A DNA stretch of 64,000 nt, taken from assembly GCF_001244735.1 (NCBI RefSeq), contig NZ_LN868937.1:2803403-2867402 (forward strand). The letters run 5' to 3'. Each line of letters begins with the position of its first letter. Position 1 is the stretch's first letter. Of this stretch, positions 18,369 through 26,619 are shown in pieces. The notes beneath the pieces were generated by a model that was given only the letters and a program-made list of their open reading frames with translations, had not been told where the DNA came from and did no database searches. The position numbers and the translations under genes are program-made. Origin of the DNA: Bacillus andreraoultii. GTDB lineage: Bacteria > Bacillota > Bacilli > Bacillales > Caldibacillaceae.

Positions 18369-18654
18369 CTGGTTCACCTTGTGTGTTCAAAATTTTTCCT
18401 GTTTTTGCCAATTAGATAATATTAATTCAAAATACTATTTACGTTTCTTTGACAATTCTACATACTCATCATTTTCAATTCTTCATAATCATCGCATTGA
18501 TTCCTATTCATTGAATCATCGTATCAAGCCATTACCACTTCATTCTTTGACAATTTCAAGAACAATGAATCAAAATAATTGAAATTTCCCAATAAAGGTC
18601 TATCATAGATATTGTTCCTTTTACCTTTTTACATAAAGAATGGAGATGTATTAA

Positions 18655-19704
18655 ATGAAGGCACTTAGATGGCATAATGTGAAGGATTTAAGACTAGACA
18701 ATTTGGATGAGCCTAAGGCAAAACAGGGTGAGGTAAAAATTAAGGTTGAATGGTGTGGAATTTGCGGCAGTGATTTACATGAATATACTGCAGGACCTAT
18801 TTTCATTCCAGCTGAAACACCGCATCCATTAACTGGCGATAAAGCTCCAATTGTAATGGGACATGAATTTTCTGGTCAAGTTGTTGAAATTGGGGAAGGT
18901 GTAACAAAGGTGCAAGTTGGTGACCGTGTTACAGTTGAACCAATTTATTCATGTGGTAAATGTGAAGCTTGTAAACAAGGAAAATATAATCTTTGTTCTC
19001 AAATGGGATTCTATGGTCTCGCTGGCGGTGGGGGAGGATTTTCAGAATTCACTTCTGTTCCAGAACATATGATTCATAAACTTCCAGAAACAGTTTCTTA
19101 TGAACAAGGTGCACTTGTTGAACCATCCGCTGTCGCTCTTCATGCTGTACGACAAAGTAAAGTACAAGTTGGCGACAAGGTCGCAGTTTTCGGAACTGGT
19201 CCTATCGGATTATTAGTTATTGAAGCATTAAAAGCAGCTGGCGCCTCAGAAATCTATGCCGTGGAATTATCTGAACAACGTAGACAAAAAGCGGAAGAAT
19301 TAGGAGCAATTGCCATTGATCCAAATAATGGTGACGTTGTCGAACAAATTCACCATCTCACAAATGGTGGAGTAGATGTTGCGTATGAAGTAACAGGAGT
19401 GCCAGTCGTTTTAACACAAGCAATTCTGTCAACGAAGTTTAACGGTGAAACAATGATCGTGAGTATCTTTGAAAGAGAAGCTTCCATCCACCCACAAAAT
19501 ATCGTGATGAAAGAACGGACGGTATCAGGAGTTATCGGCTACCGCGACGTATTCCCAGCTGTTATCAGCTTAATGGCTAAAGGTTACTTCCCTGCAGACA
19601 AATTAGTAACAAAGAGAATCACCCTCGATGATGTCATAGAAGAAGGCTTCGAAGGATTATTAAAAGAAAGAAACCATATCAAAATTTTAGTAAAAGCTGA
19701 GTAG
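18655..19704 (+). CDS. bdhA: (R,R)-butanediol dehydrogenase / zinc alcohol dehydrogenase
   Basis: 349 residues of the zinc-dependent medium-chain dehydrogenase family. The catalytic zinc ligands are Cys37 (GICGSDLHEY), the His-Glu of MGHEFSG and Glu in VEPSAVA. The structural zinc cysteines are in CGKCEACKQGKYNLC. The NAD-binding motif is GTGPIG. It most resembles 2,3-butanediol dehydrogenase, which interconverts acetoin and butanediol; other polyol substrates cannot be excluded. GGAGATG-type ribosome binding site upstream, terminator downstream, monocistronic. Confidence 0.9.
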   Translation: MKALRWHNVKDLRLDNLDEPKAKQGEVKIKVEWCGICGSDLHEYTAGPIFIPAETPHPLTGDKAPIVMGHEFSGQVVEIGEGVTKVQVGDRVTVEPIYSCGKCEACKQGKYNLCSQMGFYGLAGGGGGFSEFTSVPEHMIHKLPETVSYEQGALVEPSAVALHAVRQSKVQVGDKVAVFGTGPIGLLVIEALKAAGASEIYAVELSEQRRQKAEELGAIAIDPNNGDVVEQIHHLTNGGVDVAYEVTGVPVVLTQAILSTKFNGETMIVSIFEREASIHPQNIVMKERTVSGVIGYRDVFPAVISLMAKGYFPADKLVTKRITLDDVIEEGFEGLLKERNHIKILVKAE

Positions 19705-19722
19705 TATATTTAAGATGAATAA

Positions 19723-19773
19723 GGTCAGTCCCCCTACTTTTAACACAATGGAGGACTGGCCTTTTCTATTTTT
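19723..19773 (+). terminator. Intrinsic terminator after butanediol dehydrogenase
   Basis: GGTCAGTCC (19723-19731) pairs with GGACTGGCC (19753-19761, one G-U pair), followed by the T-rich TTTTCTATTTTT. Confidence 0.85.
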
Positions 19774-19801
19774 AAAAATTCCCCCGAGAGAAATATGTAC
19801 C

Positions 19802-19962
19802 AGTTTCACGTTACTCTATCAATCTTCAACAAATTCAGGTAGTCCCTGTCATCGGCTTTTGGGATATTTTTGTATAAAATGCACAATATAATTAAAAAGA
19901 GAATAGCTAGTTTCACGCTTTTCTAACAACCTTCGACAAAATTCAGGTAGTGCCTGTCACCC
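19802..19962. repeat. Two copies of an intergenic repeat ending in CAGGTAGTNCCTGTCA
   Basis: Imperfect copies of about 52 bp at 19802-19853 and 19909-19962 both start AGTTTCACG and end with an ATTCAGGTAGT(C/G)CCTGTCA block. The second copy abuts the ribosome binding site of the next gene and would be translated if the upstream ATG at 19950 were used. Similar fragments are common between genes in Bacillaceae. Confidence 0.65.
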
Positions 19963-19976
19963 AAAGGAAGGAAAAA

Positions 19977-20768
19977 ATGATCAACTACACAAATAACAAT
20001 ACCGCCAGAAGATATAAAGCCCATGTTAGTATTTTAGGAACCACTCAACTACATTTGAGAAACCCATATATTATTGCTTGGTGGTCTGCCGCCTTCCCTG
20101 GATTTGGACACATGCTTTTATCTAAGTATCTTAGAGGATATGCCTTATTTATTTGGGAAGTTTTCGTTAATATAAATGCACATGTTAATTCCGCCATGAT
20201 TTACTCCTTTCAAGGAAATATAGGTATGGCAAAAGAAGTGTTAGATACACGATGGCTTCTTATGTATATCCCTGTTTATCTTTTTAGCATTTGGGATAGT
20301 TATCGCACAACGGTAGATATGAATAGGGTATACATTTTGGCTGAGCGAGAGAATCATCGGTTTAATTCGTATTCATTAGGATCATTGGAGATTAACTATC
20401 TGGATAAACGAAACCCTGTTCTTTCTGTTATGTGGTCATTATTTATCCCTGGTTTAGGGCAGCTCTATATTCATAGGATTCTAACCGCCGTATTTGTCAT
20501 TATATGGTTAGTTGTATTTTATTATTATTCACATGTTCAAGAAGCCGTTGTACTTTTGTTTTTAGGAAAAGTAAAAGAAGCAACATCTGTGTTAAATCCT
20601 GAGTGGCTATTATTTATTCCTTCGCATTATGGATTTGCCACTTATGACGCTTATATTAATACAGTTGAAAATAATAAACTTTTTGAAAAAGACTTACGGA
20701 ATTACTTGAAGGATAATTACCAATCTCCTGAATTTAAAATACGAAATGGACAAAAAATGAAGGGATGA
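19977..20768 (+). CDS. Membrane protein with internal tandem duplication
   Basis: 263 residues from ATG 19977, chosen because AAGGAA is directly upstream and an earlier ATG lies inside a repeat. The two halves are homologous: each has a PGxGxxxL motif (PGFGHMLLSKYLRGY and PGLGQLYIHRILTAV), hydrophobic segments, an acidic linker and a 'WLL..P.......D.Y..TV..N' ending. Short hydrophobic segments suggest four or more membrane passes. The function is unknown; the PGxGQ motif recalls TM2/DUF5683-type small membrane proteins. The next gene follows 2 bp after its stop. Confidence 0.75.
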   Translation: MINYTNNNTARRYKAHVSILGTTQLHLRNPYIIAWWSAAFPGFGHMLLSKYLRGYALFIWEVFVNINAHVNSAMIYSFQGNIGMAKEVLDTRWLLMYIPVYLFSIWDSYRTTVDMNRVYILAERENHRFNSYSLGSLEINYLDKRNPVLSVMWSLFIPGLGQLYIHRILTAVFVIIWLVVFYYYSHVQEAVVLLFLGKVKEATSVLNPEWLLFIPSHYGFATYDAYINTVENNKLFEKDLRNYLKDNYQSPEFKIRNGQKMKG

Positions 20769-20770
20769 AT

Positions 20771-21229
20771 ATGCAAATTTTTTCGACCTTTGAGGCTACC
20801 TACTATTTAGAAATGGCGATATCTACATTAGAAAAAAAGGGAATCAAAAAAGAAAGGATCTATGCTGTGCCATTAGATAATCGCACAGAAGATCGAAAGC
20901 TATTTGATTCTCTTCATCGTTCGGATGGAACAACCTTAATTGATATAGGTGCAGCACTTGCTACAGCCTTTTCTGTTATTGGTGCGAGTATTGGTTTTAA
21001 ATTATCATGGGGTCCGATTTATTGGGGGTTAATAGGTGCATTTATCGGGTTTGTTCTCGGATTGGCCATTCGCCTTTTTATTGAATTGATTGTAAAGAAG
21101 AAAAGCCGGCGGTTAAATGGAAAACATTCAGAGATTATTCTCATTATTGATTGTGAGGAATCACAAGCCGAGTTTATAGAAGATGTTCTGTGGAGTCACT
21201 TTGCGTTAGGAGTTGCAAAAGTAAAATGA
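20771..21229 (+). CDS. Small membrane protein, partner of the duplicated membrane protein
   Basis: 152 residues from ATG 20771, with AAGGG 6 bases upstream; another ATG at 20765 overlaps the previous stop. The N-terminus is a small soluble alpha/beta domain (IFSTFEATYYLEMAISTLEKK). Residues 55-105 hold two hydrophobic helices with glycine-rich packing, and the C-terminus is soluble. Tight spacing indicates an operon with the preceding gene. No known family is recognised with confidence. Confidence 0.65.
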   Translation: MQIFSTFEATYYLEMAISTLEKKGIKKERIYAVPLDNRTEDRKLFDSLHRSDGTTLIDIGAALATAFSVIGASIGFKLSWGPIYWGLIGAFIGFVLGLAIRLFIELIVKKKSRRLNGKHSEIILIIDCEESQAEFIEDVLWSHFALGVAKVK

Positions 21230-21498
21230 TGGAATCAATATTGGGTAAACAAGTATATGCTTTATCTGATGATTGTGAAATATTGTTTCAAAAGTGAATC
21301 CTTAAGGAAAGTAAGGAGTTATAGAAAATATGTGAAGAGGATTCTTCTTATTATTTATCGTACTGTTTTCATGGTTCGTTGTAAAATGAAATGCATAAAG
21401 AGTATGTGTCAAGAGTTTCTCGGTCTTGTTTTTACACCAATACTTCAGGCACTCTATTTTTGTACAGCTATTTCAGCTACCGCGCTAACGCTTGCTGG

Positions 21499-21552
21499 CC
21501 TAGAATAATTTGTTCGGTTCTAAAAAACAAGAACCAAACAAATTATTCTAGG
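21499..21552. repeat. Perfect-length hairpin downstream of ISLre2 transposase
   Basis: Arms of 23 bp (21499-21521 and 21530-21552) match except for one position, with an 8-nt loop. It lies 10 bp beyond the transposase stop inside the IS, so it probably ends or shields its transcript. Confidence 0.8.
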
Positions 21553-21561
21553 GTACTTCTA

Positions 21562-22971
21562 TTACCGAAAACATTTTAATAATTTCCCTGTCGCTGTTGA
21601 GTGGGCGACGTACAAGCTTATACTACCGTTTTTTACACCGATAGAAGGTTGTGTAGGCTGGCGTAATACTTGAGACATACGAATGGTTCTTTTCACTTCA
21701 CGATGCTTTCTTTCACTTCGTCCTTGTGCCTTTAAATATACGTCTCGCAAAGTTCCGTTGATTATCCCTTGTTTTACTTTTACCATGGCCTCCGCACCTT
21801 CTTTACTCCAATGCATACCTCTTTTCTTCATCCTGAAAGAAATACGGCGTTGATTCGACTCCATTCCACCTAACCCACGCGCATCTTTTGGATGACTTTT
21901 CACTTTATCTCGCCAATCAAAAATCCGATCCCAATTATTCAAAATATAACCTCGAAAATCATTTACTTTTTTTATCTCTTTTTCGTCGGTTAGCATACTT
22001 TCAAATGTATCCAAATATAATGAAAAGGCCTTTTTATCATGGTCTGATAAAGCTTGTTGAATAGACCCCTTGAATTTATTCTTTTTCCAGCCTAAAGCTC
22101 GGTTTAAGGCTTCACCTATGTGATACGAGTCTAATTGATTTAATACTTGGTGTTTCGACTGTGAAAAAGCCTCTTGGAACTTCTCAGCTGTATATCCTCT
22201 GCCCCCGTCACTATTCGTAATTACATGTGTATTTTCTATCGAATATTCATTGGCAGAAAAGGCCTGAAATTCCTTCCAAAACGTGTTTGTTGGCTGGGTT
22301 GTCATAATTACCTTTTGGTTTCTCAAAGAGACGCGCTTGCCATTTTTATTCCATCCCTCATAAATAATCCCGTGGCAAACTTCCATCTGTTTTTTTCTTT
22401 CTGTCCCCCGAACAAATACACCATCAGCTTCTGCATATAAAAAATCAACTTTCTTTCCTTCTGGCAACGATGCCGATTCTTCAAGTTCATCCACCATTTC
22501 TTGGTCAGCCTTTGCTTGGGCCTCTCCAACCTTTTTCACAATATTACCGACTGTTGTATGGCTAACATTTACAGCCGACCATTCTTTTAAAATACGTGCA
22601 GATTCACGGTATGTATTTTCACTTGCTAATTCAGCTACCTTTACTTCCACCAGAGGGCTATACCTTTGATGTTTTATGAACCCTAGCCACTCATCTAAGG
22701 GATAGTGTGGATTTCCATTAACATCATGCATAAGCGTCCTCTTAAAGCGAACAGATCCGAAAATAAATTGGATTGTCTTCTCATCGTTTCTTTCAACTGT
22801 CCAATTTTCCGTTTGCTTATTTTCTTTGATTACTTGATTAATATTAGTAAAAACATCCCCAACTAATGATGCGAATGTTTCATACATCAAGATTTGAAGT
22901 TGTTCCTCGAATTCAATTAAATTATTTGTTTCCTTTATTAATCCATAAATTCTTGATATAATTTTATCCAT
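21562..22971 (-). CDS. ISLre2-family transposase
   Basis: 469 residues, full length. Recognised by the family sequence: N-terminal region with RTLMHDVNGNPHYPLDEW, VAELASENTYRESARIL, the acidic segment YAEADGVFVRG, ITNSDGGRGY, LDSYHIGEALNRALG, and the arginine-rich ARGLGGMESNQRRISFRMKK. It lies inside the IS with matched ends. A deletion derivative of a related element lies 120 bp away. Confidence 0.93.
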   Translation of the reverse strand: MDKIISRIYGLIKETNNLIEFEEQLQILMYETFASLVGDVFTNINQVIKENKQTENWTVERNDEKTIQFIFGSVRFKRTLMHDVNGNPHYPLDEWLGFIKHQRYSPLVEVKVAELASENTYRESARILKEWSAVNVSHTTVGNIVKKVGEAQAKADQEMVDELEESASLPEGKKVDFLYAEADGVFVRGTERKKQMEVCHGIIYEGWNKNGKRVSLRNQKVIMTTQPTNTFWKEFQAFSANEYSIENTHVITNSDGGRGYTAEKFQEAFSQSKHQVLNQLDSYHIGEALNRALGWKKNKFKGSIQQALSDHDKKAFSLYLDTFESMLTDEKEIKKVNDFRGYILNNWDRIFDWRDKVKSHPKDARGLGGMESNQRRISFRMKKRGMHWSKEGAEAMVKVKQGIINGTLRDVYLKAQGRSERKHREVKRTIRMSQVLRQPTQPSIGVKNGSISLYVAHSTATGKLLKCFR

Positions 22972-23166
22972 GAGAAGGCCTCTTTCTAAATGTATTAAGC
23001 CTGGTAGCTTACATTTATATTAGAGTGCCTTCTCTTTTTTTGCCAGTTAATATTTTCCAAAACGTGGTATTTTAACCCCCGAGTAATATTTTACACATAT
23101 GCATAAAGAAACATGTAGATACGGTATACTTAAAAGCGACGAAACCAATAAGTAAGGAGTATCTAC

Positions 23167-23223
23167 ATGACAGAAACTAATTATACCACAACCAAAAGAA
23201 CCTTTAAACACTTAACCGATATT
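23167..23223 (+). pseudogene. N-terminal stub of an IS30-like transposase
   Basis: AAGGAG followed by ATG 23167 begins a frame MTETNYTTTKRTFKHLTDI, which resembles IS30-family N-termini (KHLT...). It stops abruptly at the end of a second ISLre2-like element at 23224. No downstream part of the gene is found, so the rest was deleted. The family call rests on a short segment. Confidence 0.45.
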
Positions 23224-23659
23224 CGTATGTGTCAAGATTTTCTCGGTATGTCTTTTATACAGTGCATACCTCTTCCAGCATTCGGGCACTTCACGATAAT
23301 CACTTTTGTTGGCCAGTTCTGCCACCTTCACTCCGACGAATGAGTTGTACCTTTGATCTTTCTTGATGCAAAGCAACTCATCAAAGGGATAATGGGGTTT
23401 CCCGTTTTGATTATGCATGAGGGTACGGCTGAAACGGACAGCCCCAAACGTAAACGGAATGGTTTTCCAATCGGTCCTTTCAACCATCCAACCTTCCTTT
23501 TGCTTCTTTACTTTTATTGCTTCATCTAATTGGTCCAGTACTTTTCCCACTAATAAAGCAAACGTCTCGTAGATATATATTTGAAGCTATTCTTCAGGAA
23601 GCAATGAAATCGTCGGTATTCTTTAAAAGCTCATATATTTTTGTTATCATGTTACTCAT
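23224..23659 (-). pseudogene. Truncated ISLre2 transposase (N-terminal part)
   Basis: From ATG 23659 the frame gives MSNMITKIYELLKNTDDFIA, then hits TGA. A shifted frame continues with YETFALLVGKVLDQLDEAIK through RTLMHNQNGKPHYPFDE to VAELANKSDYRE. It then runs out of family similarity at the deletion joint. It aligns to residues 1-130 of the intact transposase and is diverged from it, so it derives from a different ISLre2 member. Confidence 0.8.
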
Positions 23660-23777
23660 GAGAAGGCTCCTTTTCTAAAATGTAATTGCTGGCAAGCATA
23701 CATTTATGATAGGATGTCTTCTTTCTTTTTTTCAAGAAATTTTCTTGAATTCCTCTCGGGAAAAATTTTACACATAT
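23224..23777 (-). mobile_element. ISLre2-family internal-deletion derivative
   Basis: The ends, GTATGTGTCAAGATTTTCTCGG on the left and, read inward, ATATGTGTAAAATTTTTCCCG on the right, match the terminal repeats of the complete copy. Only 554 bp remain: the transposase start region is joined directly to the left end. No target duplication is visible. It is a non-autonomous derivative that a related transposase might still recognise. Confidence 0.75.
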
Positions 23778-24198
23778 GAACGATTTACTATAGTAAATGG
23801 TAAGTAGTTAGACAAAAAAACTTATATAATGCGGGTTCTCAGGGGTTTACATTATATATCCATTTTGTGTAATTATACCCAAACGGTAAAATTGGCTCTA
23901 TAAATACCATTTTAAAAAGTTTAACTCTCGAACCATATTATATTGATTTTTCAATTTAAGCTTGTATAAAATTAAATAATAATCTATTAAAATACCTTGG
24001 AACCAAATTTTCCTGTTAGTTTCCCCATCATTCCATTGGATTACATCAAAAATAAAACGAACACCTATCATAAATCCTGTTATTTTCCCAAAAGGGACAT
24101 TAGTATGGATTATGTATAAGAAACAAACTAAAGTTTATTGAATTTTAATAGTGCAAATATAAAGCCAGAGTATTCTATTTTTAGGAGGGGTTTAACAA
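23778..24198. other. AT-rich intergenic DNA
   Basis: No coding frame with a start signal. No IS end beyond 23777 or other recognised signal was found, apart from the ribosome binding site AGGAGGGG just before the next gene. Confidence 0.4.
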
Positions 24199-24429
24199 AT
24201 GAATATCCAATTTACTGTCGTTTCAACTTACGAAGAATGTACGCATATTTTAATTGAAGAAAACAATGTTCAAAAACTAAATGCCTTTGGAGTGAAATAC
24301 GGAAAAGTTTACAACTTACTTTATGATCAAAAGGAAGAAGAATACTATATTGTGAACGATGAGGGCAAAGGATGTATTGCTTTTGATACTATAATCCAAG
24401 TTAAATTACTACGACAAAACATTAAATGA
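24199..24429 (+). CDS. Small hypothetical protein
   Basis: 76 residues with a strong AGGAGGGG ribosome binding site 9 bases before the ATG. The sequence is mixed alpha/beta with an acidic middle (YDQKEEEYYIVNDEGKG). No signal peptide or membrane segment. The family is unknown. It lies left of a decayed integrase module and probably belongs to the older integrated element. Confidence 0.6.
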   Translation: MNIQFTVVSTYEECTHILIEENNVQKLNAFGVKYGKVYNLLYDQKEEEYYIVNDEGKGCIAFDTIIQVKLLRQNIK

Positions 24430-24499
24430 TTTGACGAATTCCCCAATTAATAATATTCTTTTGTAATGAATGCAACATCATGTATTGGAGGTAATAGTA

Positions 24500-24820
24500 A
24501 TGGACAACAACATTGATGAATTAATGTACTCCTTGAACCTTAATAGGGCTTATGATAAATTCACAGAGCAATTTAAAGAATCTTCCAATCAGATTTTACA
24601 AAATATACAGAATCAATTAAAAGATAGTTACTTAACAGGATATAGAGAGGGACATCAAAACGGGAACGAAGATGGAACAATGGATGCTAAGTTGAGAGTA
24701 TTGGTTAAATTGGCGATACATACAGATTTAGATGATCATATCATTTTAAAGATGGAGAAAGAAGGTGAAGAGAATCATATTGATGCTCTAAAACAGGTAA
24801 GGAAAAAACAATGTGAATAG
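24500..24820 (+). CDS. Small helical hypothetical protein
   Basis: 106 residues from ATG 24500, which follows GGAGG; the ATG at 24470 has no such site. It is strongly charged and helical, with a glycine/glutamate-rich turn (TGYREGHQNGNEDGTMDAK). No domain is recognised. An intrinsic terminator follows. It is likely cargo of the older integrated element. Confidence 0.6.
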   Translation: MDNNIDELMYSLNLNRAYDKFTEQFKESSNQILQNIQNQLKDSYLTGYREGHQNGNEDGTMDAKLRVLVKLAIHTDLDDHIILKMEKEGEENHIDALKQVRKKQCE

Positions 24821-24859
24821 AAGCGGTTGTGATAAATTTCCAATTAATATCATAGTAAA

Positions 24860-24890
24860 AGAATCGGAAAACCTACCGATTCTTTTTTTT
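24860..24890 (+). terminator. Intrinsic terminator
   Basis: AGAATCGG (24860-24867) pairs with CCGATTCT (24876-24883) and eight T end at 24890. It closes the transcription unit of the two small genes before it. Confidence 0.9.
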
Positions 24891-25141
24891 ATCCATAGAT
24901 ACCATAAGATACTCTGTCAATATCTGATACGCTCACCAATTCAAGGGAGTTAAAACACTTCACATTAGTTCTCATTTCCTAAATTTACACACTTGTATGT
25001 GGTTTTATCAATATAGCTAACGTTGAAATTATCTAATGAAAAACTGTTTTCGTGCTTGAACCAAATAACTTTGGTTTATAAAAGCAGCCCAATTATGATT
25101 AATATATAAGCTGATAAATTTATAGAAAGGATGTGATACGA
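24891..25141. other. Intergenic gap left of the decayed xis/int module
   Basis: No gene or clear signal. AAAGGATGTGATA at the end may be the old ribosome binding site of the decayed excisionase-like gene. Confidence 0.35.
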
Positions 25142-25309
25142 ATACTATTTTGTTTGCATAACCCGTCCTCAATCTCCAAGCATCTCGACTTAGATCATGG
25201 TGGATTGGTCTTCTATCCTAAATCAAGCGGTCAGTCGTGGTCATTCCATGCTCAAAAATGGTGGAATTTCCGGAAAAAACTCCAAAAAAATATTTTCAGA
25301 AGGAAATAA
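25142..25309 (+). pseudogene. Remnant of DUF771 excisionase-like gene
   Basis: The frame from 25142 encodes HLDLDHGGLVFYPKSSGQSW followed by SFHAQKWWNF and ends at TAA 25309. This aligns to the C-terminal half of the intact DUF771 protein at 61368-61691 (ILDTEHGGFVFYPKTKGQTW). The last residues continue the similarity better in another frame (KMVEFPEKNSKKIFS), so a frameshift is present. The N-terminal half is missing. Confidence 0.8.
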
Positions 25310-25420
25310 TGTAGATAAAATGAACTACTATGCAATATTCAAGTAACTTTAAAGATAGAGGTGTCAACACATCTACTATCACATATAGAAAATTAATCTT
25401 AGAATAAAGCGAATATAGTT

Positions 25421-25650
25421 ATGACATATATAAGACAACGTGGAAAAGGTTTTGAATGCACAGTTTACAAAAAATTAATGGCCAAACACAACGAGTTTTA
25501 AAAGTTGGAGTTCTTACAAAAAAACAAGCACTTATCGCAGCCGTTGAGCTTGAAGTACTAATAGCAAAAGGAACTAAAACCTCGTTCAAAGAACCCCGCA
25601 GCTCTTTAAAAGAGCAAATGTCACCCTACAAATACAAACCATTCAATTAA
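25421..25650 (+). pseudogene. Remnant integrase N-terminus (copy 1)
   Basis: ATG 25421 starts MTYIRQRGKGFECTVYKK and runs into TAA after an A-run. The +1 frame continues INGQTQRVLKVGVLTKKQAL and IAAVELEVLIAKGTK. This is the Arm-type DNA-binding N-terminus of a tyrosine integrase, comparable to residues 1-50 of the intact integrase at 61810. It is followed by unrelated sequence and a stop at 25650. Confidence 0.75.
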
Positions 25651-25680
25651 TTCATTATACAAAATAATAAAAAACATTTG

Positions 25681-25726
25681 AGATAAGGGTGATTTCATTT
25701 CGACCATATGAAGATCACCCTTATCT
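25681..25726. repeat. Hairpin between excisionase and integrase remnants
   Basis: AGATAAGGGTGAT pairs with ATCACCCTTATCT, and ATGA..TCAT pairing extends it inward. A related hairpin with AAGGGTG/CACCCTT arms lies at 61753-61788 between the intact excisionase-like and integrase genes, so it is a conserved part of this element family. Confidence 0.8.
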
Positions 25727-25770
25727 AATTCCAACTAGATGAGGAGAATCAGTCTATTATATATATATGA

Positions 25771-26280
25771 GAACGTAAAGGGAAAAAAGGGAAAACTTAT
25801 GAATATACGATTAGCAGAATGGTAAATGGAGTTTCTAAACCTAGTAGAAAACGTGGATTTCGTACAAAAAAGGAAGCAAGAGTCGCTGCTACTGAGGTTG
25901 AAGCACTTAGCAATAGTTTAGCCCCAACTACAGTTGCAGGTAAAATTGTTTTTAAACAATATTTTGAGGATTGGATTGAAATTTTAAAAAAACCAATTGT
26001 TAGTCCAACCACATTAAAGCATTATCAGTAATACCAACACAAACAAATTGCAAAAGAAACTACTTGACGAGTTAAACATAGAACCGATAACTGTCCATGG
26101 ATTAAGACACACCCATGCAAGCGTACTTCTTTATCAAAAGCTTTCATTCACTACGTTAGTGAAAGATTAGGTCATAGCGATATTGAGACAACACTAAAGG
26201 AATATACACATGTTTTATAGGAATTACGTTTGCAAGATGAACAAATAACAATGCAAACTTTTGAAACTATGGTTGGTTGA
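25771..26280 (+). pseudogene. Tyrosine integrase with large internal deletion (copy 2)
   Basis: The first part gives TYEYTISRMVNGVSKPSRKR and GFRTKKEARVAATEVEAL up to TTLKHYQ and a stop. It is joined directly to the C-terminal catalytic part: PITVHGLRHTHASVLLYQK, a frameshift, HYVSERLGHSDIETTLKEYT and an end at TGA 26280. The H-x-x-R and active-site Tyr motifs remain but the core between is gone. It is closely related to the intact integrase 36 kb away. Confidence 0.88.
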
Positions 26281-26619
26281 AAATATGCGTAAAAAAATGC
26301 GTATAATGAGTGCAAAAACGTATTATTTTATTTCCTTTAGTTCGATTGGCAAAGAAAGTATTAAAAAAATCCCTAACCCTTGTGAAATAAGAATTAGAGC
26401 CATTTCTATTATTTAACAAACGTGATTAATCTTGTTTTAAAGATACCGGTGGTCGGGATACAATAGCCCCTCTTGACCCTTGATATTATTAGGTTTCTTA
26501 GGAGTTTGTGAAAAAATTGTGTAAAGTGAATTATTATGAAATCGTTTTGTTTTTAAAATTAATAAACTACTTTTACTATATCATTTAATAATTTACTTAT
26601 CACTGAAAAACGCCCCACC
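26281..26619. other. Junction region holding a duplicated tRNA 3' end
   Basis: Contains the 21-nt attachment-site copy at 26439-26459, listed separately. No gene is seen; the remainder is AT-rich. Confidence 0.5.
26439..26459. other. Attachment-site copy (tRNA-Leu 3' end duplicate)
   Basis: These 21 bases, with core GATACCGGTGGTCGGGAT, are identical to 63063-63083, the 3' end of tRNA-Leu(CAA) plus five bases beyond it. It lies 159 bp after the stop of the decayed integrase, much as the intact site lies 144 bp after the stop of the intact integrase. It is read as the outer attachment site of the right-hand element and the tRNA-proximal site of the older left-hand one. Confidence 0.85.

Larger units (their letters stand above)
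17258..18654. other. Decayed tract with gene remnants only
   Basis: About 1.4 kb between a pseudogene and the butanediol dehydrogenase without an intact gene. Minus-strand remnants are listed at 17449-17658 and 18125-18368. A 75-codon minus-strand frame at 17801-18028 lacks a ribosome binding site and matches nothing I recognise. The tract is AT-rich with many stops. Confidence 0.6.
21401..23100 (-). mobile_element. Complete ISLre2-family insertion sequence with target duplication
   Basis: The left end begins AGTATGTGTCAAGAGTTTCTCGG and the right end, read inward, ATATGTGTAAAATATTACTCGG: imperfect terminal inverted repeats. Flanking DNA has GCATAAAG at 21393-21400 and again at 23101-23108, an 8-bp target duplication (extendable to ATGCATAAAG). 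The 1.7-kb element holds one full transposase gene. All parts look functional. Confidence 0.85.

Noticed and set aside
21257..21579. Two plus-strand frames downstream of the membrane-protein pair
   Set aside because: They cross the left end of the ISLre2 element at 21401, so they are chance frames made by the insertion.
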